From Streptomyces graminilatus (lineage in GTDB: Bacteria; Actinomycetota; Actinomycetes; Streptomycetales; Streptomycetaceae): a stretch of 44,353 bases of DNA. The notes under the pieces were generated by a model. The model searched no databases, had not been told where the DNA came from, and saw nothing but the letters and a program-made list of their open reading frames with translations. Position numbers and translations under genes: made by a program. Location of the stretch: contig NZ_LIQQ01000062.1 in assembly GCF_001418565.1 (NCBI RefSeq), positions 1 to 44,353 of the forward strand, given 5' to 3'. This document shows positions 1 to 9,800 of this stretch, piece after piece. The stretch's first letter is position 1; each line of letters opens with the position of its first letter.

Positions 1-464
1 CTCAGACACCAGGACCGCGCGCCGAGCCCGTCGGCGACCTCCCACGGGTCGGGCGGGTCGGGCAGCCCGCGGGCCGCGATCTGGGCGGCGGCCCAGCCGG
101 GCTCCGTGCGCAGACCGTACGCGAAGGCCCCCGGTACGTCGCCGAGCGCGGCCCCGGCCGCGTCCAGCAGCCGGCGTACGAGCAGGCCGGACCGGGGGTC
201 GCACAGGTGGCGGGACAGCGCCCGCACGCCTCGGCGGTGGCGCCTGAAGGCGCGCAGCGGCTCGCCGAACGCCCGCCCGGTCAGGGCGAGCTCACGGGCG
301 ACACCCCGCCTGAACCGCCGCCAGCCGCCGGACCTGCGCACGACATGCCGCAGCAGCAGGAACAGCAGCAGGAGTACGGCGACGGCGACGAGCAGCACCG
401 TCACCAGCGAGGAGTCGGGCCTGCCCAGCGAGATCGGGTGGCCCTGGGGCGGGACGGGCGTCAT
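1..464 (-). CDS. Single-pass membrane protein of unknown function (3' end beyond window)
   Basis: This is an open frame starting with ATG at 464 and running leftward off the window after 154 codons. The start overlaps the sigma-factor stop as ATGA, which implies translational coupling. The N-terminus is short and proline-rich, followed by one strongly hydrophobic segment at about residues 19-38 (LVTVLLVAVAVLLLLFLLL). A basic stretch rich in RR and RH pairs follows, which suggests the remainder is cytoplasmic. No zinc-binding anti-sigma motif (HxxxCxxC) is visible in the part seen. I do not recognise the family. The coupling makes a role linked to the sigma factor possible, for example as a membrane regulator, but that is inference. 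The frame keeps Streptomyces-like GC-rich third positions throughout, which supports it as real coding sequence. Confidence 0.7.
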   Translation of the reverse strand, partial: MTPVPPQGHPISLGRPDSSLVTVLLVAVAVLLLLFLLLRHVVRRSGGWRRFRRGVARELALTGRAFGEPLRAFRRHRRGVRALSRHLCDPRSGLLVRRLLDAAGAALGDVPGAFAYGLRTEPGWAAAQIAARGLPDPPDPWEVADGLGARSWCL

Positions 465-1036
465 GCGGCCACCAGCGCGTCCTCGGGGTGGCGGCGGCGC
501 AGCTCCCGTATCGCGTGATGAGCGCGCGACTTGACCGTGCCCGGCGGTATGGACAGGACGTGCGCGGCGTCCGGGCCGGTCCAGCCCAGCACGTAGACGT
601 AGAAGAGCACTTCGCGGTGCGGCAGGGACAGGCCGGAGAGGGCGTGTACGAGGAAGCGGCGGTTCACCGCCTGGCCGATCGGGTCGACGACGGGCTCGGC
701 GTGCGACTCCAGCAGCTCCTGGTGGCACTCGGGGCGGGCCTGCTCGCGTCGGGTCCAGTCCACCACCAGGTTGTGTGCCACCCGGATCAACCAGGCCCGG
801 CACGGCAGCCAGTCCGGCGGCTCCTCCGCGCTGCTCAGCCAGGCGCGCAGCAGGGTCTCCTGGACGAAGTCCTCGGCACGCTGCCGGTCGCCGCGCAGCA
901 GGCCGGAGACGTAGCGCAGCAACGGCCCGTGGTGCTGTTCGTAGAGCTCGCGGAAGGAGCTTTCGCAGGCGGGAGAGGCCCCGCCGGGTCTGTGGGAGCT
1001 ACCGACGTCGTCGTGGCAGGTCGTGGACGTTGTCAT
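461..1036 (-). CDS. ECF-type RNA polymerase sigma factor, 191 aa
   Basis: This is an alternative sigma factor that would direct core RNA polymerase to a regulon. Region sigma-2 lies at about residues 27-97, with the DFVQETLLRAW segment and the basic AWLIRVAHNLVVDWTRR segment. Region sigma-4 lies at about 128-180, with LSLPHREVLFYVYVLGW and the helix-turn-helix IPPGTVKSRAHHAIRELRR. The ATG at 1036 is preceded by GGGGGAGG at good spacing. A TTG 177 bases further upstream is in frame, but it coincides with the -35 hexamer of the promoter at 1186-1213, so it is not the start. The length is typical of the family. The stop overlaps the start of a downstream membrane protein. No zinc-finger anti-sigma gene is visible. 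The ECF subgroup and its target promoters cannot be assigned from sequence reading alone. Confidence 0.93.
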   Translation of the reverse strand: MTTSTTCHDDVGSSHRPGGASPACESSFRELYEQHHGPLLRYVSGLLRGDRQRAEDFVQETLLRAWLSSAEEPPDWLPCRAWLIRVAHNLVVDWTRREQARPECHQELLESHAEPVVDPIGQAVNRRFLVHALSGLSLPHREVLFYVYVLGWTGPDAAHVLSIPPGTVKSRAHHAIRELRRRHPEDALVAA

Positions 1037-1185
1037 GTGATGCCTCCCCCAGAACCGGGATCTGTTTCGTGGGCCGGTCCGGTCGGGACGCCGCGTGGAC
1101 GCGGTGAGTAGCTGGGCGGGAGGAACGCGGGCGCCGGGCCGGCACCGCATCCATAAGCGGAATATGTGGTTCCTGTTTGGCGGTG

Positions 1186-1213
1186 AGTCTATGAGAGTCG
1201 GCTCGACCGTCAA
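1186..1213 (-). promoter_or_regulatory. Predicted vegetative promoter of the sigma-factor gene
   Basis: On the minus strand, TTGACG (1213-1208) and TAGACT (1191-1186) are separated by 16 bases. This is a good match to the housekeeping (HrdB-type) -35/-10 pattern of Streptomyces. It would give a leader of roughly 140 bases before the ATG at 1036. The match suggests the ECF factor is transcribed by the main sigma factor rather than only by itself. Confidence 0.55.
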
Positions 1214-1260
1214 GCGTCCGTCAGGTGCCTTTGGGTGAACTTGGGGTTCGGTACGAGAAC

Positions 1261-1280
1261 CCGAACAGAACCGAACAGAA
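1261..1280. repeat. Tandem direct repeat of a 10-mer
   Basis: CCGAACAGAA occurs twice back to back between the sigma-factor promoter and the terminator of the WXG100-like gene. It could be a pair of binding half-sites one helical turn apart, or simply a small duplication. No function can be assigned. Confidence 0.6.
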
Positions 1281-1295
1281 CTCGACCGGGACGCG

Positions 1296-1333
1296 ACCAG
1301 GGCGAACTGGGATTTCGTCCCATTCGCCCTGGT
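1296..1333 (-). terminator. Strong hairpin after the WXG100-like gene
   Basis: ACCAGGGCGAA pairs with TTCGCCCTGGT, and TGGGA pairs with TCCCA. This gives a 16-bp stem with one bulged base and a 5-base loop (TTTCG on the plus strand). It lies about 20 bases beyond the stop of the small WXG100-like gene on the minus strand. It has no U-tract, as is common for actinobacterial terminators. Confidence 0.75.
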
Positions 1334-1352
1334 GCGTCTCGCTAGTTGGGCA

Positions 1353-1652
1353 TCAGGAGGGGATGCCTCCGGCGATCTGCCCGTCCAGGTCCTTCACGGA
1401 CTGGCCGATCTGCTGGAACTGCTTGGCGAACTCGGTGATGTTGTTCACCGCCTGGGTCACCGAGGTGTTGAAGTTGGTGTAGGACTCGCGCAGCTTGGGG
1501 CTGGTCTGCGCCAGCACCAGACCGTCGCCGAGCAGCGCCTCGACCTCCCGCTGAAGGTCCGACAGCTGTGGGACCAGTGTGGAGCTGACGGCGTTGTTGA
1601 GCTTGGCGGCCGTGGCGTTGATCGCCTCTTCGTCGACTGTGGTGCGGGGCAT
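1353..1652 (-). CDS. Small WXG100-like (ESX-type) protein, 99 aa
   Basis: This 99-residue all-helical protein has the size and pattern of ESAT-6/CFP-10-like secreted proteins. Two amphipathic helices (about residues 8-45 and 55-90) are joined by a turn around LGDGLVLAQTSPK. A canonical W-x-G is absent, so it is a divergent member and may be a structural partner rather than a classic substrate. The ATG at 1652 is preceded by AGAGG. It lies downstream of the 610-residue coiled-coil protein on the same strand, but a strong hairpin separates the two, so it may have its own promoter or be expressed by read-through. Pairing with the coiled-coil or giant protein for type VII export is inference from context. 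Confidence 0.72.
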   Translation of the reverse strand: MPRTTVDEEAINATAAKLNNAVSSTLVPQLSDLQREVEALLGDGLVLAQTSPKLRESYTNFNTSVTQAVNNITEFAKQFQQIGQSVKDLDGQIAGGIPS

Positions 1653-1700
1653 CGGGGCCTCTTTCCGTTGCGGTGTGGCCCGCGGACGCGGACCTTGGGA

Positions 1701-1742
1701 CCCTGCGGGCGCCGGGAGGGGGAGAGGGGGGCGCCCGCAGGG
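1701..1742 (-). terminator. Perfect 13-bp stem after the coiled-coil protein gene
   Basis: CCCTGCGGGCGCC (1701-1713) is exactly complementary to 1730-1742, with a purine-rich 16-base loop. It lies 45 bases beyond the stop of the upstream gene on the minus strand and before the small WXG100-like gene. It is probably a terminator or attenuator that separates the expression of the two. Confidence 0.75.
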
Positions 1743-1786
1743 AGTTCAGGGGAGGGCCGGTGGCTGTCCGGCCTTCGGCCGGGAGA

Positions 1787-3619
1787 TCAGCGCCAGTTCT
1801 CGCCGATCATTCCCAGCGGGGGTTCGTCGCCGTAGCGCTGGTGCTGGGTGATGGAGTCGCTCAGGTACCAGTCGCCGTACCGGTTCTTCTGCCAGATCTC
1901 CTGGATCGCGCCCTTGTCGTCGGCGACATAGCGGTTCAGGTCCGTGGTGACGATGTGCAGCCCGGAGCCGCCCGGGGTCGTGTAGTCGGTACGCGTGTTG
2001 CCGTCGGCGAGGGTGGTCGTCTTACCTGGCGAGAATGTTGCGTCGGCCGGCTTCCCGCCCGCGTCGACCAGGGGCTTGTCGACGGTCAGGTAGGCGGGCG
2101 GCTTCTCCAGGGTCTTCTGGGGGTCCTCCTGGCCCGCCTCCGTGGCCTGGTACGAGTCCCTGTCCATGTTCAGGGTCCAGTCACCGTCGGGCGCTTTGGT
2201 CCAGACCTGCAGGGTCTCGCCGTGCTCGTCGGTGACGTACCGCCGCATGAACCCCTTACCGTAGAACTCGGGGTTCGCGTCCTCGTAGATCTTGGTGACG
2301 GTGCCGTCGGAGCGCCGGGTGGTCGTCACGGAGTCGCCGTCGCCGTTCAGCGCGCGATGCGTCTCGGTGTACGTGAGCCCGTTCTTGTTGGTGATCGTGG
2401 TCGTCGTCTCGACCGGGTTGCCGTCCTTGTCGACCTCGATCTGGCCATCGGCGTCCAGCTTGTACTCGACCTTCGTGTGGCCGTTCTCGTCGTCCCGCTC
2501 GTAGGTGGTGGGTACGGAGGGCGGCGGGGTCTCGGCCGGGCCGTCGGGACCGAGTTCGCGGTTCATGTGCAGGGGGTTGGGTTCGCCGCTCTCCGGTGTC
2601 CAGGCGGGCTTCTTCGCCAGCTCCTCCTGCTGCTCGGCGTAGCTCTCCTGCAGGGTCTCGGCCCGCTGCCGCAGCGGTTCCTCGTCCTTGTCGAGCTGCT
2701 TCTGCGCGTCCTCGGACGAGGCCTGGTCCTTCCACAGATCCTGCTGGTCCTTGTCCAGCTTGTCCCATTCGGGAGTGAAGGCGCCCTGTTCCCCGAGCAG
2801 GGCGTCCCGCTTCCGGTTCAGGTCGCCCTGTTCCTTCCCCTGCTTGCCCTCCAGGGCGTTCTGCTCGGTGTCCTGTTCCCGCCAGAGGTCCTGCTGCTTG
2901 CGCCGCAGCTCCTCCGCCTGCTTGCCGGAAGGGTCCTGCTCCCCGGTGAGCGCGGCCTCTTCCCTGTTCAGGGCATCCTGCTTCGCGGTGAAAGCCGCCG
3001 TCAGTTCCTCGCGCTCGGCCTTCTGCCGCTCCCACAGCTCCCGCTGCCGCCGGTCGATGTCCTGCGACCGCTGCCGCAAGGGCTCCTGCTGCCGCTGGAG
3101 ATCCTCCTGCCGCTTGTCGAGGTCCGACTGGCGCTTCGCCTGGGAGTCCTGCTCCTTCTCCAGGGCCGCCCGCTTCTTCTGCGACTCCTGCTGCTGCCGC
3201 TCCAGGAGGAGTCGCCCGGGATGGTGGCCGCGCTCCAGGTTCGCGGCCTCGGCCTTTTTGTACATGGCGTCCTGCCGCTGCTTGTAGGCGTCGTTCTCCG
3301 CCTTGATGTTCTGCCGCTGGTAGGTCGCCGCCATCGTCGCGGCGTTGGCCGCGGTCGCCGCGTCGGAGTCGTAGAACGCCTTGCCGATCTCGTCGAGGAG
3401 GTTGCCGAGGTCGGTCATGACCTGCCAGGCCTCACGGAACGACTTCTGCCAGGCGTCGTAGAAGTTCGTCAGTTCCTCGGCCGTTTCCCGGCGGGGCCCG
3501 ATGTCACCGGCGGCGAAATCGCGATCCGTCTGCGAGGAGACGTCCAATTCATCGCGGAGATGCCAGATCTGGCGGGCGAGGACGTACATCAGGTCGTAGT
3601 CGATCGAAATGCGGGCCAC
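1787..3619 (-). CDS. WXG-like protein with long coiled coil and RHS/YD-like C-terminus, 610 aa
   Basis: I start this at GTG 3619 (MARISIDYDLM...), preceded by AAAGGA; the frame is open further upstream but without a better start. Residues about 1-110 form a helical WXG100-like domain, with AWQKSFREAW near its turn. Residues about 125-345 are an extremely charged Q/R/K/E/D coiled coil full of heptad-like runs such as QRQQEPLRQRSQDIDRR. Residues about 390-610 contain short tryptophan/tyrosine beta repeats of YD/RHS type (YKLDADGQIEVDKDGNPV; WTKAPDGDWTLN; WQKNRYGDWYLSD). No signal peptide or membrane segment is visible. It diverges from the giant protein across 246 bases, so the two may be co-regulated. 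It is probably an exported or surface-associated ESX-type partner, but function is unknown. The repetitive coiled coil makes domain limits approximate. Confidence 0.82.
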   Translation of the reverse strand: MARISIDYDLMYVLARQIWHLRDELDVSSQTDRDFAAGDIGPRRETAEELTNFYDAWQKSFREAWQVMTDLGNLLDEIGKAFYDSDAATAANAATMAATYQRQNIKAENDAYKQRQDAMYKKAEAANLERGHHPGRLLLERQQQESQKKRAALEKEQDSQAKRQSDLDKRQEDLQRQQEPLRQRSQDIDRRQRELWERQKAEREELTAAFTAKQDALNREEAALTGEQDPSGKQAEELRRKQQDLWREQDTEQNALEGKQGKEQGDLNRKRDALLGEQGAFTPEWDKLDKDQQDLWKDQASSEDAQKQLDKDEEPLRQRAETLQESYAEQQEELAKKPAWTPESGEPNPLHMNRELGPDGPAETPPPSVPTTYERDDENGHTKVEYKLDADGQIEVDKDGNPVETTTTITNKNGLTYTETHRALNGDGDSVTTTRRSDGTVTKIYEDANPEFYGKGFMRRYVTDEHGETLQVWTKAPDGDWTLNMDRDSYQATEAGQEDPQKTLEKPPAYLTVDKPLVDAGGKPADATFSPGKTTTLADGNTRTDYTTPGGSGLHIVTTDLNRYVADDKGAIQEIWQKNRYGDWYLSDSITQHQRYGDEPPLGMIGENWR

Positions 3620-3865
3620 GTCTCGCGTCCTTTCGTCCAGTGCTAGGGCCGAGGAGACACACAAGCGGGGGCGTCGTGTCCGCCCTGTAGACGTAGGGAC
3701 GGACCCGAAAGGTTCAAACGAATTTCCGCCCGGCACCCTACTGACCAGCAGGTATGTGGTTTCCGTCACTTCATTGAACTGCTGATCCCTTTCAACACGT
3801 CACCAAGGAGTCATCCGCGCGCGAAGCGGCCCGCCCCTCTCGTTCTGGACACCTTGGAGGACCCT

Positions 3866-6800
3866 GTGGCCAGCCCTGGCGACTGGAATCAAGTGGGATA
3901 CGACGGAAATCCTGTCGCCGGGAACCCCGATGTCATCGACAGCGTCACCCGGGAGTGCCGCGGGCTACGGGACCTGGCCGGTGATGTCGACGCCGGGCTC
4001 GAAAACCTGCTGCGCACCGCGTCGGACGGCGGCTTCGAAGGGGAGACGGCGGACGCCCTGCGCAAGTACGTGAAGCAGGCACTCAAGACCTTCGCGGCGA
4101 ACGTCAACCGCTCCTTCGACATGGTGGCCTCGGCCACGGCCAGATACGCGAACGCCCTGAGGGAGGCCCAGGGCAGGGCCGAGAGCGCCGCGCGACGAGG
4201 CGGCGCGGTGGCGATCCCCCCGGCAGGCCTCGTCGGGAAGAACGCTCCGCCTCCCGCGGAGCTCACCGCCGCGAGGAACGACGTCGAGGCCGAGGTCGAC
4301 TTCATCAACGGCGAGGCCAAGATCCTGGAGGACGCCCTGCGGACGGCGTCCGATCTGGTGTACTCGCCCCTCACGCCGCCGAAGAAGAGCTTCAAGGAGA
4401 GGTTCGTCGAGGGGCTCTGGAAGGCGCTGGAGATCCTCACGCTCGTGGTCGGGATCGTGGCGGTCATCGTCGGCGGCCCGCTGGGGCTGCTGGCGTTCGG
4501 CATGGGCGCGGTCCTCTTCTTCAAATCGCTGGCGGACTACGCCCAGGGCAGGACGAGTGCCGTCGCCCTCGGCCTTGCCTTCCTCGGCATCCTCTTCCCC
4601 TCCACCAAGGGCCTCACCTCGGTCGCCGGACTGATGCGCCTGTTCAAGTCCGGCGCCAGTCTCGGCCTGCGGGGCGCCGGCCGGGCCCTGTCCGCGGGAG
4701 GCCGGATCATGCTGCGGGCCGGCCGGCTGCTGATGGCGCCCCGGACGCTGGCCGCGATGACCGGCCAGGGCCTGCTGAGGCTGTCCCAGGCCGGCGGTCG
4801 CATGCTCGCCACCGGCATGTCCCGGCTGCCCGGCCTGCTCGCCGGCACGCCCCGGGCCTTCTCGAGCGCGATGCGGATGGCCGGCGGCTTCGCCAGGGGC
4901 GCGGTGCGGTGGGGCCGGTTCGCGGTGCGCCGCGACTTCTTCATGGCCACCGCGTTCGTCGGCGGCGGCATGGGCCGACGGCTGGGCGTCTACGCGATCA
5001 CCAACCTGGGCCGGGCCTTCGACCTCGCGCTGTCGGCGCTCCTGCCGCTTCGCTACTCGGAGCTCGCCCGGTTCGGCTTCAAAGGGGCCTTTCGCATGGG
5101 CGTCCTCGAACGCGGTCTGCTCAGGAGCCCCCCGGCCGGCGCTGCCCTCGTCAGGGGCGCGGGCTCCGCCGCCGGCGACCTGGCCGCGACGACCGGCCGA
5201 AGGCTGCTCACCCCCGAAGCCACGAGGCCGCTCCAGGAACCCGGCAAGCTGGTCAGGCCCGGAACCCCGGCCTGGGACGACGCGCTCGACGAGCTGACCG
5301 AGTTCATGCCCCCGCCGACCGCGCTGCCGCGCTCGACGAGCGCCAGTTCACCGCTCCGCGTTCCCGGGATGCCCTCGGGCCGGTTCTCCAGCGCCTTCGA
5401 CGACCTCGTGGAGCCGGCCGCCTTCAGCGACCTGGACGCTCTCGGCTCCCGCTTCGGCCCCCTGCTGCGCGACGGAGGCATCGACGTGGCCGACCTGGGC
5501 GCCGGTGGGCTGCTGCCCCGGCAGTTCCGCGACGCCCTCGACACGCTGGACGACCTCGACGAGCTGGGTGCGACCGGCACCGGACCCCGGTCACTCCTGC
5601 TGGAGCGGCCGCAGAGCGCGGTCACCCAGCTGCGGGACCTGGACGCCTTCGGGGGCCTGGACCGCACCGGGGCCGGCCTGCTGAAGCCCATGGACGAGCT
5701 GGCGGAGCTGGCGCCCCTCAGTATCGACGGCAAGTTCGGCGGCCTGACCACCACTCAGCTCGGCAAGGTCCTCGACGGTGAGATCGACCTCGTGGACATC
5801 ACCAAGGACGGGGTGACCCTGCGCATCGGCACGACCGACCCGGTGAACGTCCATGTGGGGCTCAAGGACGAGATGACGATCCGCGTCCTCGGCCCCGACG
5901 AGTCGGGCACGGGCCCGCTGGAGGGGAAGTTCACCGGACCGGACTCACCGACGCGCAGCGGATTCAAGCTCGACGAGCTGGCCCGGCTGCTCCCGGACAG
6001 CCCCGGCGACCTGGGCCACGCACGGGAGTTGCTGGGGATGGGGCCGCTGAAGACCGACGTCGTCACCAACCCGGTCACCGCGCGGACCGGGTTCCCCCCG
6101 CTCACTCTGCGCGAGATCATCACCGGCGGTGCCGTCGGCAAGACCGGCACCGACCGCTTCCAGGCCTGGGTCAGGGCGCAGAACGCCGCCGTCGACCTCG
6201 ACACGGCCGGCCAGAAGCTCTCCCAGGTCGCCGACCTGCCAGACGTACCGCCGCTGCACCGTGCCGAGGCCGAACTGGACCTGAGCGCGGCCGAGGTGAA
6301 GTTCCATCAGGCGCGGTTCGAGTTCGACCGGCTCGGCAGGAACCTGAACACCGTCCGCCAGGACATCACGGTGATGATGGCCCGCCTGGACGGGCCGGCG
6401 GCGCACCTGCCCACCGGTGAACTGCGGCTGCTGGACGACCTGGCGCGGCCCACTGAGCGGTGGATCACCATGGAGCCCGGGGAGCAGCTCACCTACGTAC
6501 TCAGGACGGATGCCGGGATCGTCCCGGACGTCAGGGTGGCGATGGCCGACGGCCACTTCACCGTCACCACCCCCGAAGGCATCGTCACCAGGTACGGCCC
6601 GGACGGCGCGCCTGTGGGCGTCGACGTCCCGGCGCACGCCGTGCCGCAGGTCCACTGGCTGGTACGGCAGGACATGGACTTCGCGGCGTCGAACCTCAAA
6701 TCCGGTATGAAGACCCAATTGACCGTGGACGGTCTCGTCCCGGCCAGAGCAGACGGCACCATCACACCTCTCCAGGCCGTTTCCACGACCAATGCCAAGG

Positions 6801-9800
6801 CGTTCAAGGAGAACAGTCCTTTCACCGCGTTCTCCCCGCCGGGCAACATCGCCAGGAATTACGGGGGCCAGGAGATCGGGCTGGATCTGGTCTCCCTCAG
6901 TAAAGACATCAACAGTGGTGTCGAAGATGTGAAGAATCTGCGGATCATTTCTCACACCGACCTGCAGCAGGAGATTCTGACCGAGATCCGGATCAGGGTC
7001 GGGGACCCGCAGTTGGATGTCCCGGGGGCGTTCAGCCATACGACCACCAACAAGGAGATCCAGGATTTCCTCATCCGGAACGGCGTCACCAAGGGAATAG
7101 CCACCAAGGTGACTCCGGACATCAAGGCGCTGCTCCAGGTACGGCGTGACCGCACCTGGCTGGTGCAAGGGGTCATTCCGAAGCAGTATCTGACCGGCCC
7201 CTACCCGACCGTCGACTCCCTGAAGTTCGTACCGTCCGCGCCTCAGACGCCTTTCGCGGCGCCCGGGAGTGTGCTGGAGAGCGCGGGCCGGGCCTCCGGC
7301 TCCGGACTCCCGCCCGCCGAGAAACTCGAACTGGGGCCCAGGCCCGACGACTTCTACATGTCCCAGGTCGACCTCGAGGAGCTGCGGGGCGTCAAGCTCG
7401 TCCGGCAGGACGACTTCCACCACCTCGACGTCGACATCAAGGGGCTGCGCAAGTCGCACTTCGACACCGACCTCGGCATGGTCCCGGCCAATCCGGAGGG
7501 CGCCACCACGGCCTTCCAGCATGTGGCGGGCGCCGAGAACCTGGTTCGGAAGAGCAACAGCCCGTTCACGTCCTTCGCCGTCGCGGGCGGGCACAAGGCG
7601 TACGGCGACATCGAGTTCAGCCTCGACGCGTACAAGCTGGGGACGGACATCAAGTCCGGACTGCTGCCGAACGTGGGGATCCTGCCGGCCCACGACCTGC
7701 GGAAAATCATCGGCGACCAGATCGACTGGACGATGGGGAGGCATCTCGACGTCCACTCCGCGCTCACCGCCGACAGCAGCCGGAAGGACGTCCTGAACTT
7801 CCTCAAGGCCAACGACGTCAACACCGGCGTCCAGGGCGGCAAGGACCTGACCGGCAAGCTCGCCTCGGATGTCCGTGTGCTGCTCAACACCACCCGTGAT
7901 CAGGAATGGCTGATCAAGGGCATCGTTCCCAAGAGCTATCTGGAGGGTCCGTACACGAGGACGGCAGCGGCCTCCGGTACCGGTGACGCGCTGCCGGCGG
8001 GCCCGCTCCGGGATCTCGACGAGGCCGCCGGCAGCCTCCGCCTGGCGGACACGGTCAAGACGGACTTCACGGACAAGGCCCTGCTCGCCGACACCCTGCC
8101 GGGGCTGAACCGCTTCGACGCACCGCGGCCCATGAGCGAGCTGCGTCTGATGGACCCGGGGCAGACCGTCGTCCGCGTGGAGTGGCACAGCGCACCGCGT
8201 CCCGGAGGCGGCGCCACGCTCACCGACACGCTGGGGGACGTACGCCTGCAGTACACCGCCGGCCGTGCCCTGGAGTTCGTCGACATGCGGGTCCCGGGCC
8301 GGGACGTGTTCCTGCGCTTCGACGCGGTTCCCGAGATGGGCTCGCTGCCCCGGGCCGTCGGCCTGGACGGGGTGCCGCCGGCCGTTGCCGGTGTGGTGGT
8401 CGACCCGGTCCGGGGCGCGCTCGGCGTGGTCACCGGTGTGAAGGTGGGGACGCCGGACGGGGCCTGGACCGCCCGGTTCGACCTCGACGGCACCCGACTC
8501 TCCGAGGAACTGCGGCTCTCCGGCCACGTCGGCGATGCGCTGACCGACGCGCGGCTGATCACGACGGTCACCCGAGGGCGGGGCGGTGACATGGTGCCGA
8601 CCCTCCGGGTGGCCGTGCCGGGGCTGGGCGACGGCGCCTTCTCCGTCGTACGGCTGCCGGGCGGTGACGCGGCCGGGCGGCTGCCCGCCGGGGGCTTCGC
8701 GGTGACCGACCTGGCGAACGGCGACCGGTTCGTCTTCGACCGCGCGGGCAGGTTCGTGGACCTCCCCGCGGACGCCCCACCAGTACGGCTTGACACCGCC
8801 GGGACGACCCTGCCGGACTCGAACGTCGGCCCGCTGACCGCCCTCGACGACTTCGGTGGCCCGCTGTCCGAGCGGTTCCCACTGCGCTCCGTCCCCGAGC
8901 ACACTCTCCTGGACGGCGCCGCGACCCACCCGCCGCGCATCGAGCTGCCCCATGCCGACGCGCCGACCGTCGCCCGTCCGGCGGACATCGCGCCGCCCAC
9001 CGACCTGCCCCTCACCCCCCTGACCCGGTTCCACGACGTGCCGCTGTCCGGCGTGGGCGACCTGGCCGGGCTGGAGTTCCGGATCGGCGGCGAGACCGCC
9101 GACGGCGTGCCCGGTACGTTCCGGCTGGACGTCACGCGGGCCGCCCCGACACCCCACGGGGCGGGGCCGCAGGCCCGGTTCACCGTGGAGCGCCTGGACA
9201 GCGGCGCGTTCCGCGTCACCGACCCGGCCGGTACCACCCGGTGGGAGTTCGACGCCGGCGGCACCTTCCTCGCCCGTGAGACGGCGATCGTCGACCACGA
9301 TCTGGGGCTGCCGTACGACCTGTGGTTCAGGACCACGGCCACGACCACGACAGACGGCGTGACTTCCAGGATCGTCGGGCTGGCCGGTCCGCGCGGCGCC
9401 ACCGATTCGTTCCCGCTCACCGCGATCGACCGATCGCTTCAGGACCGTCTGCCGGGCGGCTTCACCCTGACCGACAGCATCACGGGCAGCCGCTTCCACT
9501 ACGACGCCGACCTGGGCCTGACCTTCCGCGACGTCCCGGACCGCGACGGCTCCGGATTCCTGCGCTTCACGAAGGGCGCACCCGACGTCCCGTCCGTCCG
9601 CCTCGACGACCTGGGCGGTTCATCGGGCCCGCACGACCTCGCCCAGATCTTCGAGCGCACCCTGGACGAGGCATCCGGCGGCACGCGCCCGCTGTCCGAT
9701 CCACCTCTCGGCGCCGATCTCCGCCTGCCCGGCCTGGACGAATCCACCGCCCTGCGGCTGTCCGACGCCGTGGCGCGGCACGGTGACCAGTGGCTCACCC

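Noticed and set aside
1037..1213. N-terminal extension of the sigma factor to TTG 1213
   Set aside because: The TTG is the -35 hexamer of a good promoter, and a strong ribosome-binding site precedes ATG 1036.
1673..3646. 657-codon plus-strand frame opposite the coiled-coil gene
   Set aside because: It is a Leu/Val/Arg-rich antisense shadow caused by GC bias; the opposite strand has a ribosome-binding site, WXG-like domain and natural coiled-coil sequence.
5945..9499. 1184-codon minus-strand frame inside the giant gene
   Set aside because: The composition is typical of antisense GC-rich shadows (Arg/Gly/Val/His), with no domain or start site. The same applies to long minus frames at 9620-11410, 12947-14491 and 14488-16185.
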